Assembly: GCA_019217005.1 (NCBI GenBank)
Contig: JAHBNG010000059.1
Coordinates: 1 to 64,000, forward strand
From: Chloroflexi bacterium TSY
GTDB lineage: Bacteria > Chloroflexota > Anaerolineae > Caldilineales > Caldilineaceae
DNA: 64,000 bases
Direction of reading: 5' to 3'
This document shows, in pieces, positions 18,150-28,215 of the stretch; position 1 is the stretch's first letter; the number at the start of each line of letters is the position of its first letter. The position numbers were made by a program, and so were the translations under genes. The notes beneath the pieces were generated by a model. It ran no database searches. It saw only the letters and a list, made by a program, of their open reading frames with translations, and had not been told where the DNA came from.

Positions 18150-19670
18150 CTAGACCGCTCTCCTCTGGCGTCGATTTGTGCGTCGCTTTCGAGTCTTGTC
18201 TTCCCGTGGGACATGAATCGGAAGCTCTGGCAATGTTCGTTGTTGCGTCAAACCGCTGAGGATCAAACGGCGCAGTTCACTATCAAGAATGGGATCCGTT
18301 TCAACTGGTTGGTAGGCACCTAAGCGTCGCTCAACTTCTGCCTTGGCTCGCTGCTGAAGCGACGGGCTGCCTAACTTGACCCAGGTTTCACGTGTCGTAC
18401 GATCCGTTGTTGGGTCAGTCAGGTACAATTCCTGAGGCCAATGGGTCAAGGTATGTTCCGCAGTCAGCAAATGATCGTCGGCCAACACTTGTCGTGCAAG
18501 ATCAATCGTCGGTAGATCATCGAGCGGTTTTATCTCACGCGCAAAATGAAGCGCCTGACCACACAATTCATTATCATAGACAAGCTTTTCCAAACTAAAG
18601 ACCAACAGATAATCAAGCATCCCCGGACCAGAAACTGAATTGACGCCAGACAGAACGGCCAGCAACGCGCTCCCGAAGGTTTCTGCCCCCGCTTGCGTAT
18701 CCAATACTTTGCCATCTCCAAAGGCCATATAAGCTTGAGTCGGCAGATTGAGCGCTTTTGCCACAGCAACATAGGCAACGTCCAAGTGGAGCGCTTCAAT
18801 CGCCATCATGGGCGAAGCAGCGGCCTTCATATGAAATGCAGCCGGAGCACCGCCAAAGAGCACGGATGCGCCGGGGCATATCAACTGAGCCATCGTCAAT
18901 CCTGCAAGCGTATCAACCGTGTGGAAAACCGTTGCGCCCACCAGGGTAACTGGAGCAATCAACCCCATTAGCGTAACTGGTACAATCTCGATCGGAATCC
19001 CCATCTCAACACAGTCGAGAAGGTTTTGGCACGAATCTTCACTGTAACGGAACATTCCCGTAGCCGTGATCGTGAAGATCGACATGGGGCGCGTCCGCAG
19101 GTCGGTGGCATCTTGCCGAAACAACTGCATCATCTGCGCCATACGCGGCACACCCTCTTCTGTAAATGCGCCGGACACAACTGGTTTGATAGTATTCGTC
19201 AGCACCATATAGAGTCGCCAGGCGTCCGATACTTGTGCCTCAATATCTTCGTTTGTCGAAAAAGCCGTTGCGGGATAGGCAATATGCTCCAAACCATCGC
19301 ACAAACGAATGTATTCGACAAAGTCGGTTGAATTCGCGGGTCGAACCTCCCCGCTTCGATGATCCAGAACACGTAGTCCACTGGAGCCAGGTACAAAGTG
19401 AACCTTGTCGCCACCAAGCTCTGTGTAGGGATCGCCATTTCGATCATAGAGCGTAAATGCGGAAGGTGCATCGGCGATTGCCTTCTCGACTACATCAGGT
19501 GGGAACAGTATACGTTGACCTGATTCATCTAATGGCAATCCGCAGTCTAGCATTCGTTCACGCAACTTTTTGCCGCGCACTTCGATGCCAACTTCACCCA
19601 AAATGCATTTGGCTTCAGTCAGGATTTTATCAATCAAATCATTTGAGAGCACATTGAGCGAAGGTCGCAT
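18150..19670 (-). CDS. MttB-family (trimethylamine/glycine betaine) methyltransferase, non-pyrrolysine
   Basis: The protein has 506 residues, the usual MttB size, forming a TIM-barrel corrinoid-dependent methyltransferase. Family landmarks are [47 protein letters not shown] and [28 protein letters not shown]. There is no in-frame UAG, so it belongs to the non-Pyl branch that includes glycine betaine and related quaternary-amine demethylases. No corrinoid protein gene is nearby, and the substrate is unassigned. The ATG at 19670 begins [14 protein letters not shown] lies 12 bases upstream. The C-terminus is strongly basic ([13 protein letters not shown]). Confidence 0.87.
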   Translation of the reverse strand: MRPSLNVLSNDLIDKILTEAKCILGEVGIEVRGKKLRERMLDCGLPLDESGQRILFPPDVVEKAIADAPSAFTLYDRNGDPYTELGGDKVHFVPGSSGLRVLDHRSGEVRPANSTDFVEYIRLCDGLEHIAYPATAFSTNEDIEAQVSDAWRLYMVLTNTIKPVVSGAFTEEGVPRMAQMMQLFRQDATDLRTRPMSIFTITATGMFRYSEDSCQNLLDCVEMGIPIEIVPVTLMGLIAPVTLVGATVFHTVDTLAGLTMAQLICPGASVLFGGAPAAFHMKAAASPMMAIEALHLDVAYVAVAKALNLPTQAYMAFGDGKVLDTQAGAETFGSALLAVLSGVNSVSGPGMLDYLLVFSLEKLVYDNELCGQALHFAREIKPLDDLPTIDLARQVLADDHLLTAEHTLTHWPQELYLTDPTTDRTTRETWVKLGSPSLQQRAKAEVERRLGAYQPVETDPILDSELRRLILSGLTQQRTLPELPIHVPREDKTRKRRTNRRQRRAV

Positions 19671-19808
19671 AATTGAATACAATCTCCAAATAAAAAAGCT
19701 TTCAGCTAATCAGCCGTCAGCTTTCAGCCAGAATCTGGTTCCATCTATTGGCTGATTTTATACTTTCCTATACGACAAGATAATTCTGAATCCTATAGTG
19801 CCGTTGTA

Positions 19809-19956
19809 AGAGCGTGTTTTAAAAGTACCAAAGCGTGTCATTCTGAGTGGAGGAACGGAACGAAGAATCTTCTTTTGACATTTGGAACGCGGGATTCTCC
19901 CTTCGGAAGACTCAGGGCCCCAAGGCCTCCTCAGAATGACTTTTAAAACACGCTCT
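19809..19956. repeat. 148-bp palindromic element with CATTCTGAG core
   Basis: Ends AGAGCGTGTTTTAAAAGT and the exact complement ACTTTTAAAACACGCTCT (18 bp) bound a core with TCATTCTGAG...GAAGAATCT and CTCAGAATGA. This belongs to a very common dispersed repeat type. It lies in the 458-bp gap upstream of the aldolase gene. The rest of that gap holds an imperfect CAGCT-rich segment (about 19690-19740) and no gene. Confidence 0.75.
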
Positions 19957-20128
19957 AAACAAAACGGATGTTTTCCGCAACGAAAACTAAGGAGAGAAAC
20001 ACCCTCTTTGTTTCAGAGCAAAGTATAGATGATTATTGCATATGCTGATTTTTTGTCCAATTTGATGGAAGTGTTAAGATAGCCAAAATTTAATATATCC
20101 CCACATAAAACGAATAGGCAAATCCTCC

Positions 20129-21175
20129 ATGATAGAAGGCAACATCAATCTTTATAGCGATACGCAAACTCGTCCGACAAGTGGGATGATGGAGGCCATG
20201 CTCGAAGCAAAAGTTGGCGATGAACAACATGGTCTTGATCCAACAGTTGACGAGCTTTGCGAGCGCGTGGCAGATCTGCTGGGCAAGGAAGCGGCTGTCT
20301 TTCTTCCTTCAGGTACAATGTGCAATGAAATTGCCATCCTTGTTCACTGTCGTCCTGGGGACGAGATTTATGCACACCGTACTGCCCACATTATCAGCTC
20401 CGAAGCAGGCGGACCAGCTGCATTAGCGGGTGTGAGCATCTACCAGCTCGATGGTGATCGGGGGATCTATAGTGCAGATAGCCTTCGTTCGGCCATTCGT
20501 CAAGAGAGTCGCTATACCCCGCGACCATGTCTGGTTGAAATCGAACAGACAGCCAATGCGGGAGGTGGCTCTATCTGGCCGCTCGACGGGGTAATGCAGG
20601 TCGCTGCGGTTGCCAAGGAATATGGTTTGCTCATGCATATGGATGGCGCTCGACTCCTCAACGCCGTGGTCGGGTCGGGCATCCCAGCTCGTGACTACAC
20701 AGCTCCTTTTGATAGTGCGTGGCTCGATTTGAGCAAAGGACTTGGTTGCCCAATTGGTGGTGTCCTTGCCGGTTCACGCAACTTCGTTGACGAAGCCTGG
20801 CGCTGGAAGCAACGGATTGGTGGCGCCCTGCGCCAAGCCGGTTTTCTGGCAGCCGCGGGGCTCTATGCACTTGAACATCATGTTGACCGACTGGCAGAGG
20901 ATCACGAAAAGGCCCGTCGCTTTGGCGAAATCGTTGCCCAATGTGAAGGCGTGTGCCTGACACCAGAGCTCATCCAGACAAATCTGGTCTTTATCGATAT
21001 TGCCGAGACAGGATTGAAAGCGATAGATGTACGGGATCGCCTGGAAACACGAGGCATTAATATTGGCGCAATGGGTGAAACACGTTTGCGCGCCGTCACC
21101 CACCTGGATGTAAACCGTGCTCAAGTTGAAGAAGCGGCACACGCCTTTGTTTCGGTTGTCGAGGAATTGCGTTAA
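20129..21175 (+). CDS. Low-specificity L-threonine aldolase family
   Basis: A 348-residue fold-type I PLP enzyme. Features: NLYSDTQTRPTSGMMEAM at the N-terminus, PSGTMCNEIAI, the ring-binding Asp in HMDGARL (D172), and the Schiff-base Lys in LDLSKGLGCPIGG (K203). The family cleaves L-threonine or allo-threonine into glycine and acetaldehyde. The size and motifs fit well. It is monocistronic as far as can be seen; an IS1595 element follows 139 bp past the stop. An AGG lies ten bases before the ATG. Confidence 0.93.
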   Translation: MIEGNINLYSDTQTRPTSGMMEAMLEAKVGDEQHGLDPTVDELCERVADLLGKEAAVFLPSGTMCNEIAILVHCRPGDEIYAHRTAHIISSEAGGPAALAGVSIYQLDGDRGIYSADSLRSAIRQESRYTPRPCLVEIEQTANAGGGSIWPLDGVMQVAAVAKEYGLLMHMDGARLLNAVVGSGIPARDYTAPFDSAWLDLSKGLGCPIGGVLAGSRNFVDEAWRWKQRIGGALRQAGFLAAAGLYALEHHVDRLAEDHEKARRFGEIVAQCEGVCLTPELIQTNLVFIDIAETGLKAIDVRDRLETRGINIGAMGETRLRAVTHLDVNRAQVEEAAHAFVSVVEELR

Positions 21176-21314
21176 GAACCCAACGAATTGTCAATAGTCA
21201 ACGATCAATTCTCAATTGCTTAATTGTCGAATTGCGGAATGTTTAATGGGAGTTTTTGGAATCTTGTTCGTTACATTGACAATTGATCTCAATGGGCGAC
21301 AGGTAAAACCCCTA

Positions 21315-22350
21315 GGCTCATGAATGAAAATAGGTGAAATGGGAGTCAATGAGAGAGCGAAGAAAGGAGTCATTGACGAATTTGAGATTGTGAGTCCATT
21401 CAAAGATGGCAACATATTGGGCAAGATAACGTTTATGAACACCCCGAAAGGGACGCAGAAAATTGCGTAGACCAGTCCAAATGCCTTCCATGGTGTTGCA
21501 GTGAACTTCCCGAATGCCGTCGCCATCATCATCGCGAGCCCATTCGTACCGGGAGTGACAAACAGTGGCATGAGAGCGACCAGTCTCCGCAATGGGATTG
21601 TAGGCGTTGCACTCGTCGGTATAGAGAGTGGTGCCAGGGAGAGAGCAAGCAACAACTAAAGGAACAATGGTTGCTTGTTGTGTGTTGTCACAGACCGTGA
21701 ACTGGACTTGGCCAGAGGTTCGTCCCACAACGCCCAGAATCGGTGGTCGGTCGTTCTCCATCGTCCCTCGTCCACGGCGCTTGTTGGCTCGAGGTCTGGG
21801 CGGGTCATCTGGATCGGGATGGTAATCGCCTTTCTCTCCTGCATTCTGGTACAGTTCATCGGCTTCAGCTACAGAATCGCGAAAAAGGGGGAAGCGGCTG
21901 CGGCTTGGAGCAACGCCGTATTCTGGATCCGATGGCGACGCTCCAACAACGTACTATAGTTCAGAGACAGTTCCTCTGATAGATGCAGCGTTGGTGTCCC
22001 TTGAATGATGCCTCGCATCACTAAGACTATCGTCACACAATTGTAATGCGTTCCAGACCAGACTGTATTCGTAAAGGCATCGTATACTTTGCCGCATTCT
22101 CGGCATCTGTACTTATTCCCCGGGGCTCGCTCTCGACTGTGAGGCGCTTGCCCTTCTGGCAATCTATGTCCATCTGGACATTGCATCCCTTCTGGATGCA
22201 AGATCTCTAACAATCTCTCATAACAGCCTTCTTCGCTCATCAGTTCTTGGATCGGATATCGCATTTTCATGGCTCTTTTTCTCTTTTCTTTTTTCTCATT
22301 GACCTCTTTCCCTATTTTACATACTTTTCACCTACTTTCATATATGAGCC
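21315..22350 (-). mobile_element. IS1595-family insertion sequence
   Basis: A 1036-bp element with imperfect terminal inverted repeats (GGCTCATgaATGAAAaTAGG against GGCTCATatATGAAAgTAGG) and a perfect 8-bp duplication AACCCCTA (21307-21314 and 22351-22358), the duplication length expected for IS1595. It sits between the aldolase gene and the second M24 gene, only 27 bp before the latter's ATG. Confidence 0.93.
21318..22270 (-). pseudogene. IS1595-family transposase with one frameshift
   Basis: The N-terminal zinc ribbon (MQCPDGHRL ... YRCRECGKVYDAF) and helical region run from 22270 to about 21880. The catalytic ISXO2-like domain continues in another frame: ADELYQNAGEKGDYHP near 21860, then LYTDECNAYNPI with the second catalytic Asp, and a C-terminal NTMEGIWTGLRNFLRPFRGV. 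A one-base shift in the C/T-rich stretch near 21880 separates them. Everything else looks intact, so this could be an assembly error in a live gene. Confidence 0.85.
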
Positions 22351-22377
22351 AACCCCTATAAGTTTGAGAAATAACCA

Positions 22378-23586
22378 ATGAGCACCAACTCATCCAAACA
22401 ATTGATTGACGAAAAACTAACCCAGGCCACCGTGATTCTCCAGGAACTCGACATCGACCTCTGGATCACATTGGTGCGCGAAACAGCAATGCAACCGGAT
22501 CCAGCCTTGGACCTGATCTTTGGCGGCGATCTCACTTGGCAATCAGCCTTTTTGATCACCCAGACGGGAGAACGGATCGCCATCGTGGGTCATTTTGACA
22601 GCGCCAACCTGCATGAGTTGGGCGTCTATAGCAAGGTTTCAGGCTATCATCAAGGAATTCGTGACTCCCTCATAGCCGAGTTGGAGCGTCTGCAACCACG
22701 AACAATCGCCATCAACTACTCGGAAAACGACGTGGGAGCCGACGGTCTCAGCTATGGTATGTATCGTAATCTCCTCAGCTATCTAGAAGGAACGCCCTAC
22801 CAAGAGAGGCTTGTGTCAGCAGAACGGATCAATTTTGCGCTGCGGGGACGCAAAAGCCAAGCAGAAGTGGAGCGGATCCGCAAAGCGATCGCCACCACCG
22901 AACGGCTCTTCGATGAAGTGGAAGCTTTCGCCAAACCTGGGATGACGCAGCGCGAGATTGCGTCCTTTGTCCACCAGCGGATTGATGCACTTGGGTTGGA
23001 TTACGCCTGGCCCAAACCCTTCAACCCAATAGTCACCTGTGGGCCAGATTCGGCCACTGGCCATGCTGCGCCAGGCGATGTGATACTCCAAAAGGGGCAT
23101 TTGCTCCATATGGATCTAGGCGTACGTCAGGATGATTATTCGTCCGACTTACAGCGTATGTGGTATGTGCTGGACGATGGGGAAAGTGAGGCCCCTGCCG
23201 AAGTGCAGCGAGCCTTTTCGGTGGTCGCTTCAGCCATTGAGATGGGAGGTGAACATCTCAAACCCGATGTACCCGCCTGGCAGGTCGATGAGGTAGCGCG
23301 TGAATTCATCGTAGATCATGGATATCCCGAATTTATGCATGCATTTGGCCACATGATGGGGCGCGTGGCCCACGATGGTGGCACCGTGCTCGGACCACGT
23401 TGGGAAAAGTATAAGGGCATTTGTGAACTGCCCGTTGAAATCGGCAACATCTTTACACTTGAACTCCACGTCATGGTTGAGGATCGTGGCATGATGAGTC
23501 TAGAGGAAGATGTACTCGTGACTGAGGCCGGGGTGGAATATCTAAGCACGCCGCAGAAACAGTTACGATATATTCGGGGCTCATAA
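22378..23586 (+). CDS. M24 family metallopeptidase (Xaa-Pro peptidase-like)
   Basis: The protein has 402 residues in a creatinase N-domain plus pita-bread catalytic domain. Metal ligands: two Asp in LLHMDLGVRQDDYSSDLQRM, His in HAFGHMMG, Glu in FTLELHVM and in SLEEDVLVTE. The N-terminal half has the family's substrate-domain pattern. It is distinct from the peptidase at 14650 (low similarity outside the motifs). Its native promoter region has been displaced by the IS1595 element that ends 27 bp upstream; AAGTTTGAG is a weak ribosome site. Confidence 0.9.
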   Translation: MSTNSSKQLIDEKLTQATVILQELDIDLWITLVRETAMQPDPALDLIFGGDLTWQSAFLITQTGERIAIVGHFDSANLHELGVYSKVSGYHQGIRDSLIAELERLQPRTIAINYSENDVGADGLSYGMYRNLLSYLEGTPYQERLVSAERINFALRGRKSQAEVERIRKAIATTERLFDEVEAFAKPGMTQREIASFVHQRIDALGLDYAWPKPFNPIVTCGPDSATGHAAPGDVILQKGHLLHMDLGVRQDDYSSDLQRMWYVLDDGESEAPAEVQRAFSVVASAIEMGGEHLKPDVPAWQVDEVAREFIVDHGYPEFMHAFGHMMGRVAHDGGTVLGPRWEKYKGICELPVEIGNIFTLELHVMVEDRGMMSLEEDVLVTEAGVEYLSTPQKQLRYIRGS

Positions 23587-23820
23587 CCCGCAAACCAGAT
23601 CGGTGGCATCGATTCGCTTGGCGTATCAGGGGCTGTTGCAGTCGATGGAAGCTCATGATCAATTGAGTTGGCACAGGCGTTTGCTGGCGATCTCGTCGCA
23701 GCTCCTGTCACATTGGATGCGATCAATGCACAGATCAATGCCGGGTTGGGAAACATGTATATTGTTCCAGTTCACTTGGATATCAGCAATGGAAGCCTAA
23801 TGATTGGTGCGGGGCAATAA
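23587..23820 (+). pseudogene. Degenerate coding fragment after the M24 gene
   Basis: Directly after the M24 stop and in the same frame there are 77 codons interrupted by one TGA: QIGGIDSLGVSGAVAVDGSS, stop, then SIELAQAFAGDLVAAPVTLD and ...NMYIVPVHLDISNGSLMIG to a stop at 23820. The composition is protein-like and resembles the tail of a secreted or envelope protein. The family is not recognised. It is probably the 3' remnant of a lost gene. Confidence 0.35.
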
Positions 23821-23903
23821 TTCCGCACCCAATGAAAGCGACCCTACTGACCAAATTGGCTAAAGTCGGGAAGATAGGCGTCATATTATCAATCTATAGA
23901 TAT

Positions 23904-25408
23904 CTTTACTTTCTGGTAAAGGCTTGAGTGACAAAGGGCAAACCGAAAGGGGCGGAAAAAAGAATCCACCCTGAAAAAACGGGATAAAATGTAAAAATAG
24001 TGCTCGGCTAGTTTAAGCAGCGGCATTGAGGCGGCGATGAGCGAGAACGCCTTTAGGGAAATGGTGTGAAACCGAGGCCTTTTTCCGAAAGTCAGGGTCG
24101 AGTTGGTCGGGAGTTGGAAAAAGAGCACTCGAGAGAACGCGGCGCAGCCTGCCGGGAGTGGCTTGAGGCTCTCGATCCCAGTAGCCAGTCGGTATGGGAG
24201 GAAGAGAAGCGGCTAAATGGGAAAGAAGATTGCCAGCCAGCAGCCCCAGTTCAGGTAAGCGGAAGCAAGCCTCATCGGCATGAACAAATTGACGATGTAA
24301 GCCAATCATCTGCTTGGAAGCCAAGGGGGGATGTTCAACAGGCCAGCGCTCCAGATAGAAAAGATAAATGGTTTCAGCTTGTAAAGCCATGACGGTCGCC
24401 AGAACCAAAGGTGTGTGATAAGCAGGATCCTGAAAGACGTAAATCGAATAGGTGCGGTTGGCTGTATCCACCTTGGTTGTCCTGGGGACGAGATTGTGCC
24501 ATGCTTGATAGCGAATCAGGCGACCACTATAGACAAATTGACCAAACGAGTCTGGAGTTGTGGCCTCGAGTCGCTTTCCCTATAGCATCGAGAGAGCGGA
24601 CGCACAATATCACCATATTCGGGTGGTCTGCCTTTTTCCTTACGTTCGGGTAACTCATTGCGGCGCGCTGTGCAGTTAATCGCTTCCCGAAGGACAAATC
24701 GGTCGACGTCGCTTTCTAGCATTTCTCTGATTGTAAACCCGGCATCGACCACCGCCACTTCGTCTGACTCCAGTGATTTCTTCGTCTCTTTCAGCAGCTT
24801 TTTCCGAAACTCACTTTCCTTTGTGCCTACCTCGCATCTCATGATTGCCTTGAGCAGTGGCACTCGTTTCCCGCCTATCTCCCCCCGAGCTTATCATCAC
24901 TCCAAAGATGAGCGCGGGCAATGCCCGACGAGCCGTTGAGTTATAGAGTCGGTTCACTTTCCCTTGCAGCTTCGGTCGCCAGAACCCTGTGATATCTATG
25001 CTTTTCACTCGGTATCCTTCTAACTTTTTTGCCTCCCATTCCCCCTTTCCACTCCACTTCTTCTTGCCACGATGAGAGCAGGCTTGCAATATCCCATGAT
25101 CCATATCGAAAGCTCCACCAGCTTCGCCGGAGCTCCTCATCTTCAAACCCGCTTTCACTCAATCCACTATGGATTGCTCCTCGACTTTTCAGAAACGACC
25201 CATTCATCATCGCCCACATCAGACGCATTACATTTACGTTTGTTCCCACCGGCGTTACTTGCAATACATTCATCAGTACTGCTATAGTTATTTCTGGCGC
25301 GGTTAGCATTCCTTCCTCCTTTTTGGGTTCTCTACCTTTAGGATGAAACGCTAACCGCTTTTTGTCACATTTCTCACCTCATCTCTTTTCTTTTACCAGA
25401 AAGTAAAG
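23904..25408 (-). mobile_element. IS4-superfamily element, copy 2
   Basis: A 1505-bp copy with both ends CTTTACTTTCTGGTAAA and a 5-bp duplication GATAT (23899-23903 and 25409-25413). It is inserted six bases inside repeat C. It is the most diverged of the three copies: extra codons, A5 instead of A6 at the shared tract, and several substitutions. Confidence 0.92.
24013..25309 (-). pseudogene. IS4-type DDE transposase, frameshifted (copy 2)
   Basis: Same transposase as in copies 1 and 3, start MLTAPEITIAVLM at 25309. The frame breaks near 25030-25060 (G-rich tract after SWQEEVEWKG), near 24890 (six G where others have five) and near 24590-24480. The RKEKGRPPEYG stretch is in frame here, which shows that the A6 tract in copies 1 and 3 is the derived form or is read by slippage. 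The YREK box YLERWPVE is intact. Confidence 0.82.
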
Positions 25409-25564
25409 GATATTCAGATAATGTTTTTCCACGCAAAACAGAAGCTTGTCAGCATTTCAGCCGGTCAGCCAGAGAGCTGAGTAGCTGACTGGCTGAAATG
25501 CCATCAACGACAGGAAAATCTTTTTCTGAAACGCTATAGCATGAAATTATATTTGGAGTACTCG

Positions 25565-26329
25565 ATGGCAGATTATATGACAGATGGTAGAATGGATCAC
25601 CGACATGAACATCTACGGCAGCCGATGCAAGATGAACAGTTACTCTCTTGTCCCAGTCCTGATGATGTAGCCTTTACGAAGACAGATACGTGGCGCGTGC
25701 TGCGCATCACCGGCGAATTTGTAGAAGGTTTCGATACACTAGCGCATCTTGGTCCGGCCGTTTCGCTCTTTGGTTCAGCACGTACCAAGACGGACGATCC
25801 GGTCTACCGGGCCGCAGTTGAAACAGCACGTCTGCTTGCCGAAGCGGATCTTGCCATCATCACTGGCGGTGGGCCAGGGATCATGCAAGCGGGCAATGAA
25901 GGAGCAAAGTTGGGCAACGGTGTTTCGGTTGGTTTGGGGATTGAACTCCCTTTTGAACAGGGCGTCAACCAATATGTAGAGGTGCCGATTAACTTTCGCT
26001 ACTTTTTCGTGCGCAAAACCATGTTCGTCAAATATGCCCAGGCATTTGTCATTTTCCCCGGTGGCTTTGGGACGCTGGACGAACTCTTCGAAGCATTGAC
26101 TCTAATCCAGACAGACAAGATTCATGACTTTCCCGTCATCCTCTTTGGCTCAGACTACTGGAGAGGATTGTTGAACTGGATTCGCGACACCATGTTGGCG
26201 ACGGGTCGAATTTCACCCAAAGATCTGGATTTGGTTACCGTTTGCGATTCACCGAAAGAAGTACGCGATTTGATTGTAGATGCGATGGTCAAGGGGGGAT
26301 GGTGCGAACAGAAGGAAACTTCATCATAA
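25565..26329 (+). CDS. LOG-family (TIGR00730) Rossmann-fold protein
   Basis: The protein has 254 residues. The signature motifs are GGGPGIMQAGNEGA (101-114) and PGGFGTLDELFEAL (from 165), which form the nucleotide-binding site of LOG / lysine-decarboxylase-like proteins. Characterised members hydrolyse nucleoside 5'-monophosphates (cytokinin precursors or AMP) to base and ribose phosphate. The ATG at 25565 (MADYMTDG) is chosen because TTGGAG lies seven bases upstream; an ATG 24 bases earlier lacks a site. The convergent PatB gene begins 9 bases past the stop. Confidence 0.88.
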   Translation: MADYMTDGRMDHRHEHLRQPMQDEQLLSCPSPDDVAFTKTDTWRVLRITGEFVEGFDTLAHLGPAVSLFGSARTKTDDPVYRAAVETARLLAEADLAIITGGGPGIMQAGNEGAKLGNGVSVGLGIELPFEQGVNQYVEVPINFRYFFVRKTMFVKYAQAFVIFPGGFGTLDELFEALTLIQTDKIHDFPVILFGSDYWRGLLNWIRDTMLATGRISPKDLDLVTVCDSPKEVRDLIVDAMVKGGWCEQKETSS

Positions 26330-26338
26330 ACCATCCAA

Positions 26339-27541
26339 TCACCTACTTGTATAGCAAACCAAAGCCTCCCGCATGCGCGTCACCCCCTCCTTCAACGTTG
26401 CCCGCGGGCAACCAAAGTTCATGCGCACAAAGCCATCTCCCCCAGCCCCAAAGGCAGGTCCGTCACTGAAGGCAACGCGTGCCTGTTCCAGGAAAAATTG
26501 ATGGATATCGCCTTCAATGCCAGCATTCCGACAGTCGAGCCAGGCTAGATAGGTCGCTTCGGGCACAGTTGTGCGAACACCGGGCAAATGGTGATCCACA
26601 TACTCTACAACAAAATCGCGGTTTGCCGTCAGGTATTTGAGCAGGGCTTGATGCCACTCGTGGCATTCCGTATAGGCGGCGAGCCCAGCCACATAGCCCA
26701 ATAAATTCACGTGGGGGATGATTCCTTTGGCGGCCCGATCGACTCGTTGGCGTAAGTCAGGATCCTGAATGATGGCAGCACTCAAACCCAGTCCCGGCAA
26801 ATTGAAGGTTTTGCTTGGTGCCACCAAAGTGATCGTCTGTGCCGCAATCTCTGGCACGAATGCCGCAATGGAGAGATGCTTGCTCTCTCCCAACGGTAAG
26901 TCACAATGGATCTCGTCCGAACAGAGGATTAGATCATACTTGAGGCAAAGCTCGGCAATGGCGATCAATTCCGCCTTGTTGTAGGCACGCCCCACGGGGT
27001 TATGGGGATTACAGAGGATAAAGAGACGTGTCTCAGGTTGAATTGCATCTTCAAGCGCATCAAAATCGATCTCATAGTGCAAATGCTCTTGCCCATTCTC
27101 GAGTACAGTTGTACAGCTCAATTCTGCACTCTGTAACGTGCGCCCTTGATTGATCGGTGCGCTTATAAAGGGCATATAAACAGGTGTGTTGACAAGCACG
27201 CCCATCCCTGGGTCGCCAATCGCGCGGCAGACCAAGTTCAAGCCAGAAACCAATCCCGGCAGAAAGCTGACCTGCGCGGGTTCTACGTGCCACTGTTGCG
27301 CCGATTGCTGATGGAGTCGTTCCGCCATGACCTCACGCAACGTCCACGGTGGTGAACCATACCCAAAGATGCCATGATCGATACGCTCTTTCATTGCGCT
27401 CAGGATGGGGTCCGGCGTCTTAAAATCCATATCGGCTACCCACATTGGGATCACATCTGCATCGTGGCGCGTCCATTTAGCGCTATCGCTATGGCGGCGC
27501 TCATGAATCTGGTCAAAGTTGTAGATAGTTTTGTGTGTCAT
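26339..27541 (-). CDS. PatB/MalY-type PLP aminotransferase (C-S lyase)
   Basis: A 400-residue fold-type I PLP enzyme. Landmarks: MWVADMDFKTPDPI at about 33-46, FLPGLVSGLNL, CNPHNPVGRAYNK, the ring-binding Asp in LCSDEIHCDL, and the Schiff-base Lys in VAPSKTFNLPG (K244). This is the PatB / cystathionine beta-lyase class, which splits cystathionine or related thioethers to thiol, pyruvate and ammonia. It lies 58 bp downstream of the mrp operon end on the same strand, but relation to antiport is unlikely. Confidence 0.9.
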   Translation of the reverse strand: MTHKTIYNFDQIHERRHSDSAKWTRHDADVIPMWVADMDFKTPDPILSAMKERIDHGIFGYGSPPWTLREVMAERLHQQSAQQWHVEPAQVSFLPGLVSGLNLVCRAIGDPGMGVLVNTPVYMPFISAPINQGRTLQSAELSCTTVLENGQEHLHYEIDFDALEDAIQPETRLFILCNPHNPVGRAYNKAELIAIAELCLKYDLILCSDEIHCDLPLGESKHLSIAAFVPEIAAQTITLVAPSKTFNLPGLGLSAAIIQDPDLRQRVDRAAKGIIPHVNLLGYVAGLAAYTECHEWHQALLKYLTANRDFVVEYVDHHLPGVRTTVPEATYLAWLDCRNAGIEGDIHQFFLEQARVAFSDGPAFGAGGDGFVRMNFGCPRATLKEGVTRMREALVCYTSR

Positions 27542-27599
27542 GATTGGGTTTCAAGGTAGATAGTGGATGGTTTCCCTATGACCCGTCCACCATTCACTA

Positions 27600-27932
27600 T
27601 CAATCTTTGCGGTCAGCCAGGTCATCGTATTGAAGGACAAATTTCTCTTCCACATTGGAGACTCGATAGGCAGCACGGGCCATGGCCGCTGTGGCAATCG
27701 GGGCCGTGATAAAAAAGAGCAGGACCAAAATGATCATGCGCACCAATAGATCTGCACCATAGAAGAAACCGGCGGCTATCAAGAGACAGCTCACACCCAA
27801 CGTGGCGGCTTTTCCCGCAGCGTGCATCCTAGCATAGACATCGGGCAACCGAATCACGCCAATCGCACTAATCAGCATAAAGGCGGTGCCGATTGAGGCC
27901 AGTATCAGGACGATCCATTCAACTCCGTTCAT
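27600..27932 (-). CDS. mrpG: Mrp Na+/H+ antiporter subunit G
   Basis: A 110-residue protein with three transmembrane segments (about 5-25, 40-60, 65-85) and the conserved IRLPDVYARMHAAGKAATLGV loop typical of MnhG/MrpG. It is the last subunit gene of the antiporter cluster, starting 4 bases past the stop of mrpF. It is a small membrane subunit required for complex assembly in known systems. Confidence 0.93.
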   Translation of the reverse strand: MNGVEWIVLILASIGTAFMLISAIGVIRLPDVYARMHAAGKAATLGVSCLLIAAGFFYGADLLVRMIILVLLFFITAPIATAAMARAAYRVSNVEEKFVLQYDDLADRKD

Positions 27933-27936
27933 TGCA

Positions 27937-28215
27937 TTATTCCTCTTCGATTCCCTTCCGCTCCAAATAGCGTGCCAACATCATAGTGCCCAAGAAACCA
28001 AGGACAGCCGTCACAATCGCACCATCCAACAGGTCACGCGCGCTTGTTCGCACAGCAAAGAGTGCGAATAGCCCAACCGCATGTGTTGAGATCACATCAA
28101 ACGCAACGGTACGGTCAGGGACATCTGGACCAAGATAGAGGCGCACAAAACAGATCACAAGCGAAACACTCAGCAAAATGAGCAAGATCTCAAGTCCAAT
28201 GGCGAATGGTGTCAC
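27937..28215 (-). CDS. mrpF: Mrp Na+/H+ antiporter subunit F
   Basis: The protein has 92 residues with three transmembrane segments. The central RLYLGPDVPDRTVAFDVIST matches the conserved Asp-containing loop of MnhF/MrpF. The start overlaps the mrpE stop by four bases (ATGA type), so translation is coupled. Confidence 0.93.
   Translation of the reverse strand: MTPFAIGLEILLILLSVSLVICFVRLYLGPDVPDRTVAFDVISTHAVGLFALFAVRTSARDLLDGAIVTAVLGFLGTMMLARYLERKGIEEE

Larger units (their letters stand above)
23894..25539. repeat. Repeat C, copy 1, interrupted by the IS4-type element
   Basis: The segment starts CTATAGATAT (23894) and, after the IS and its duplication, continues TTCAGATAATGTTTTTCCAC ... GCTATAG at 25539. 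Joined, it is about 136 bp and matches the uninterrupted copy at 42666-42801. It has CTATAG ends, imperfect terminal symmetry and an inner CAGCATTTCAGCC / GGCTGAAATG palindrome. It is non-coding and of unknown type. Confidence 0.8.

Noticed and set aside
18150..19670. Pyrrolysine-containing MttB
   Set aside because: There is no in-frame UAG; the gene is a standard-code homologue.
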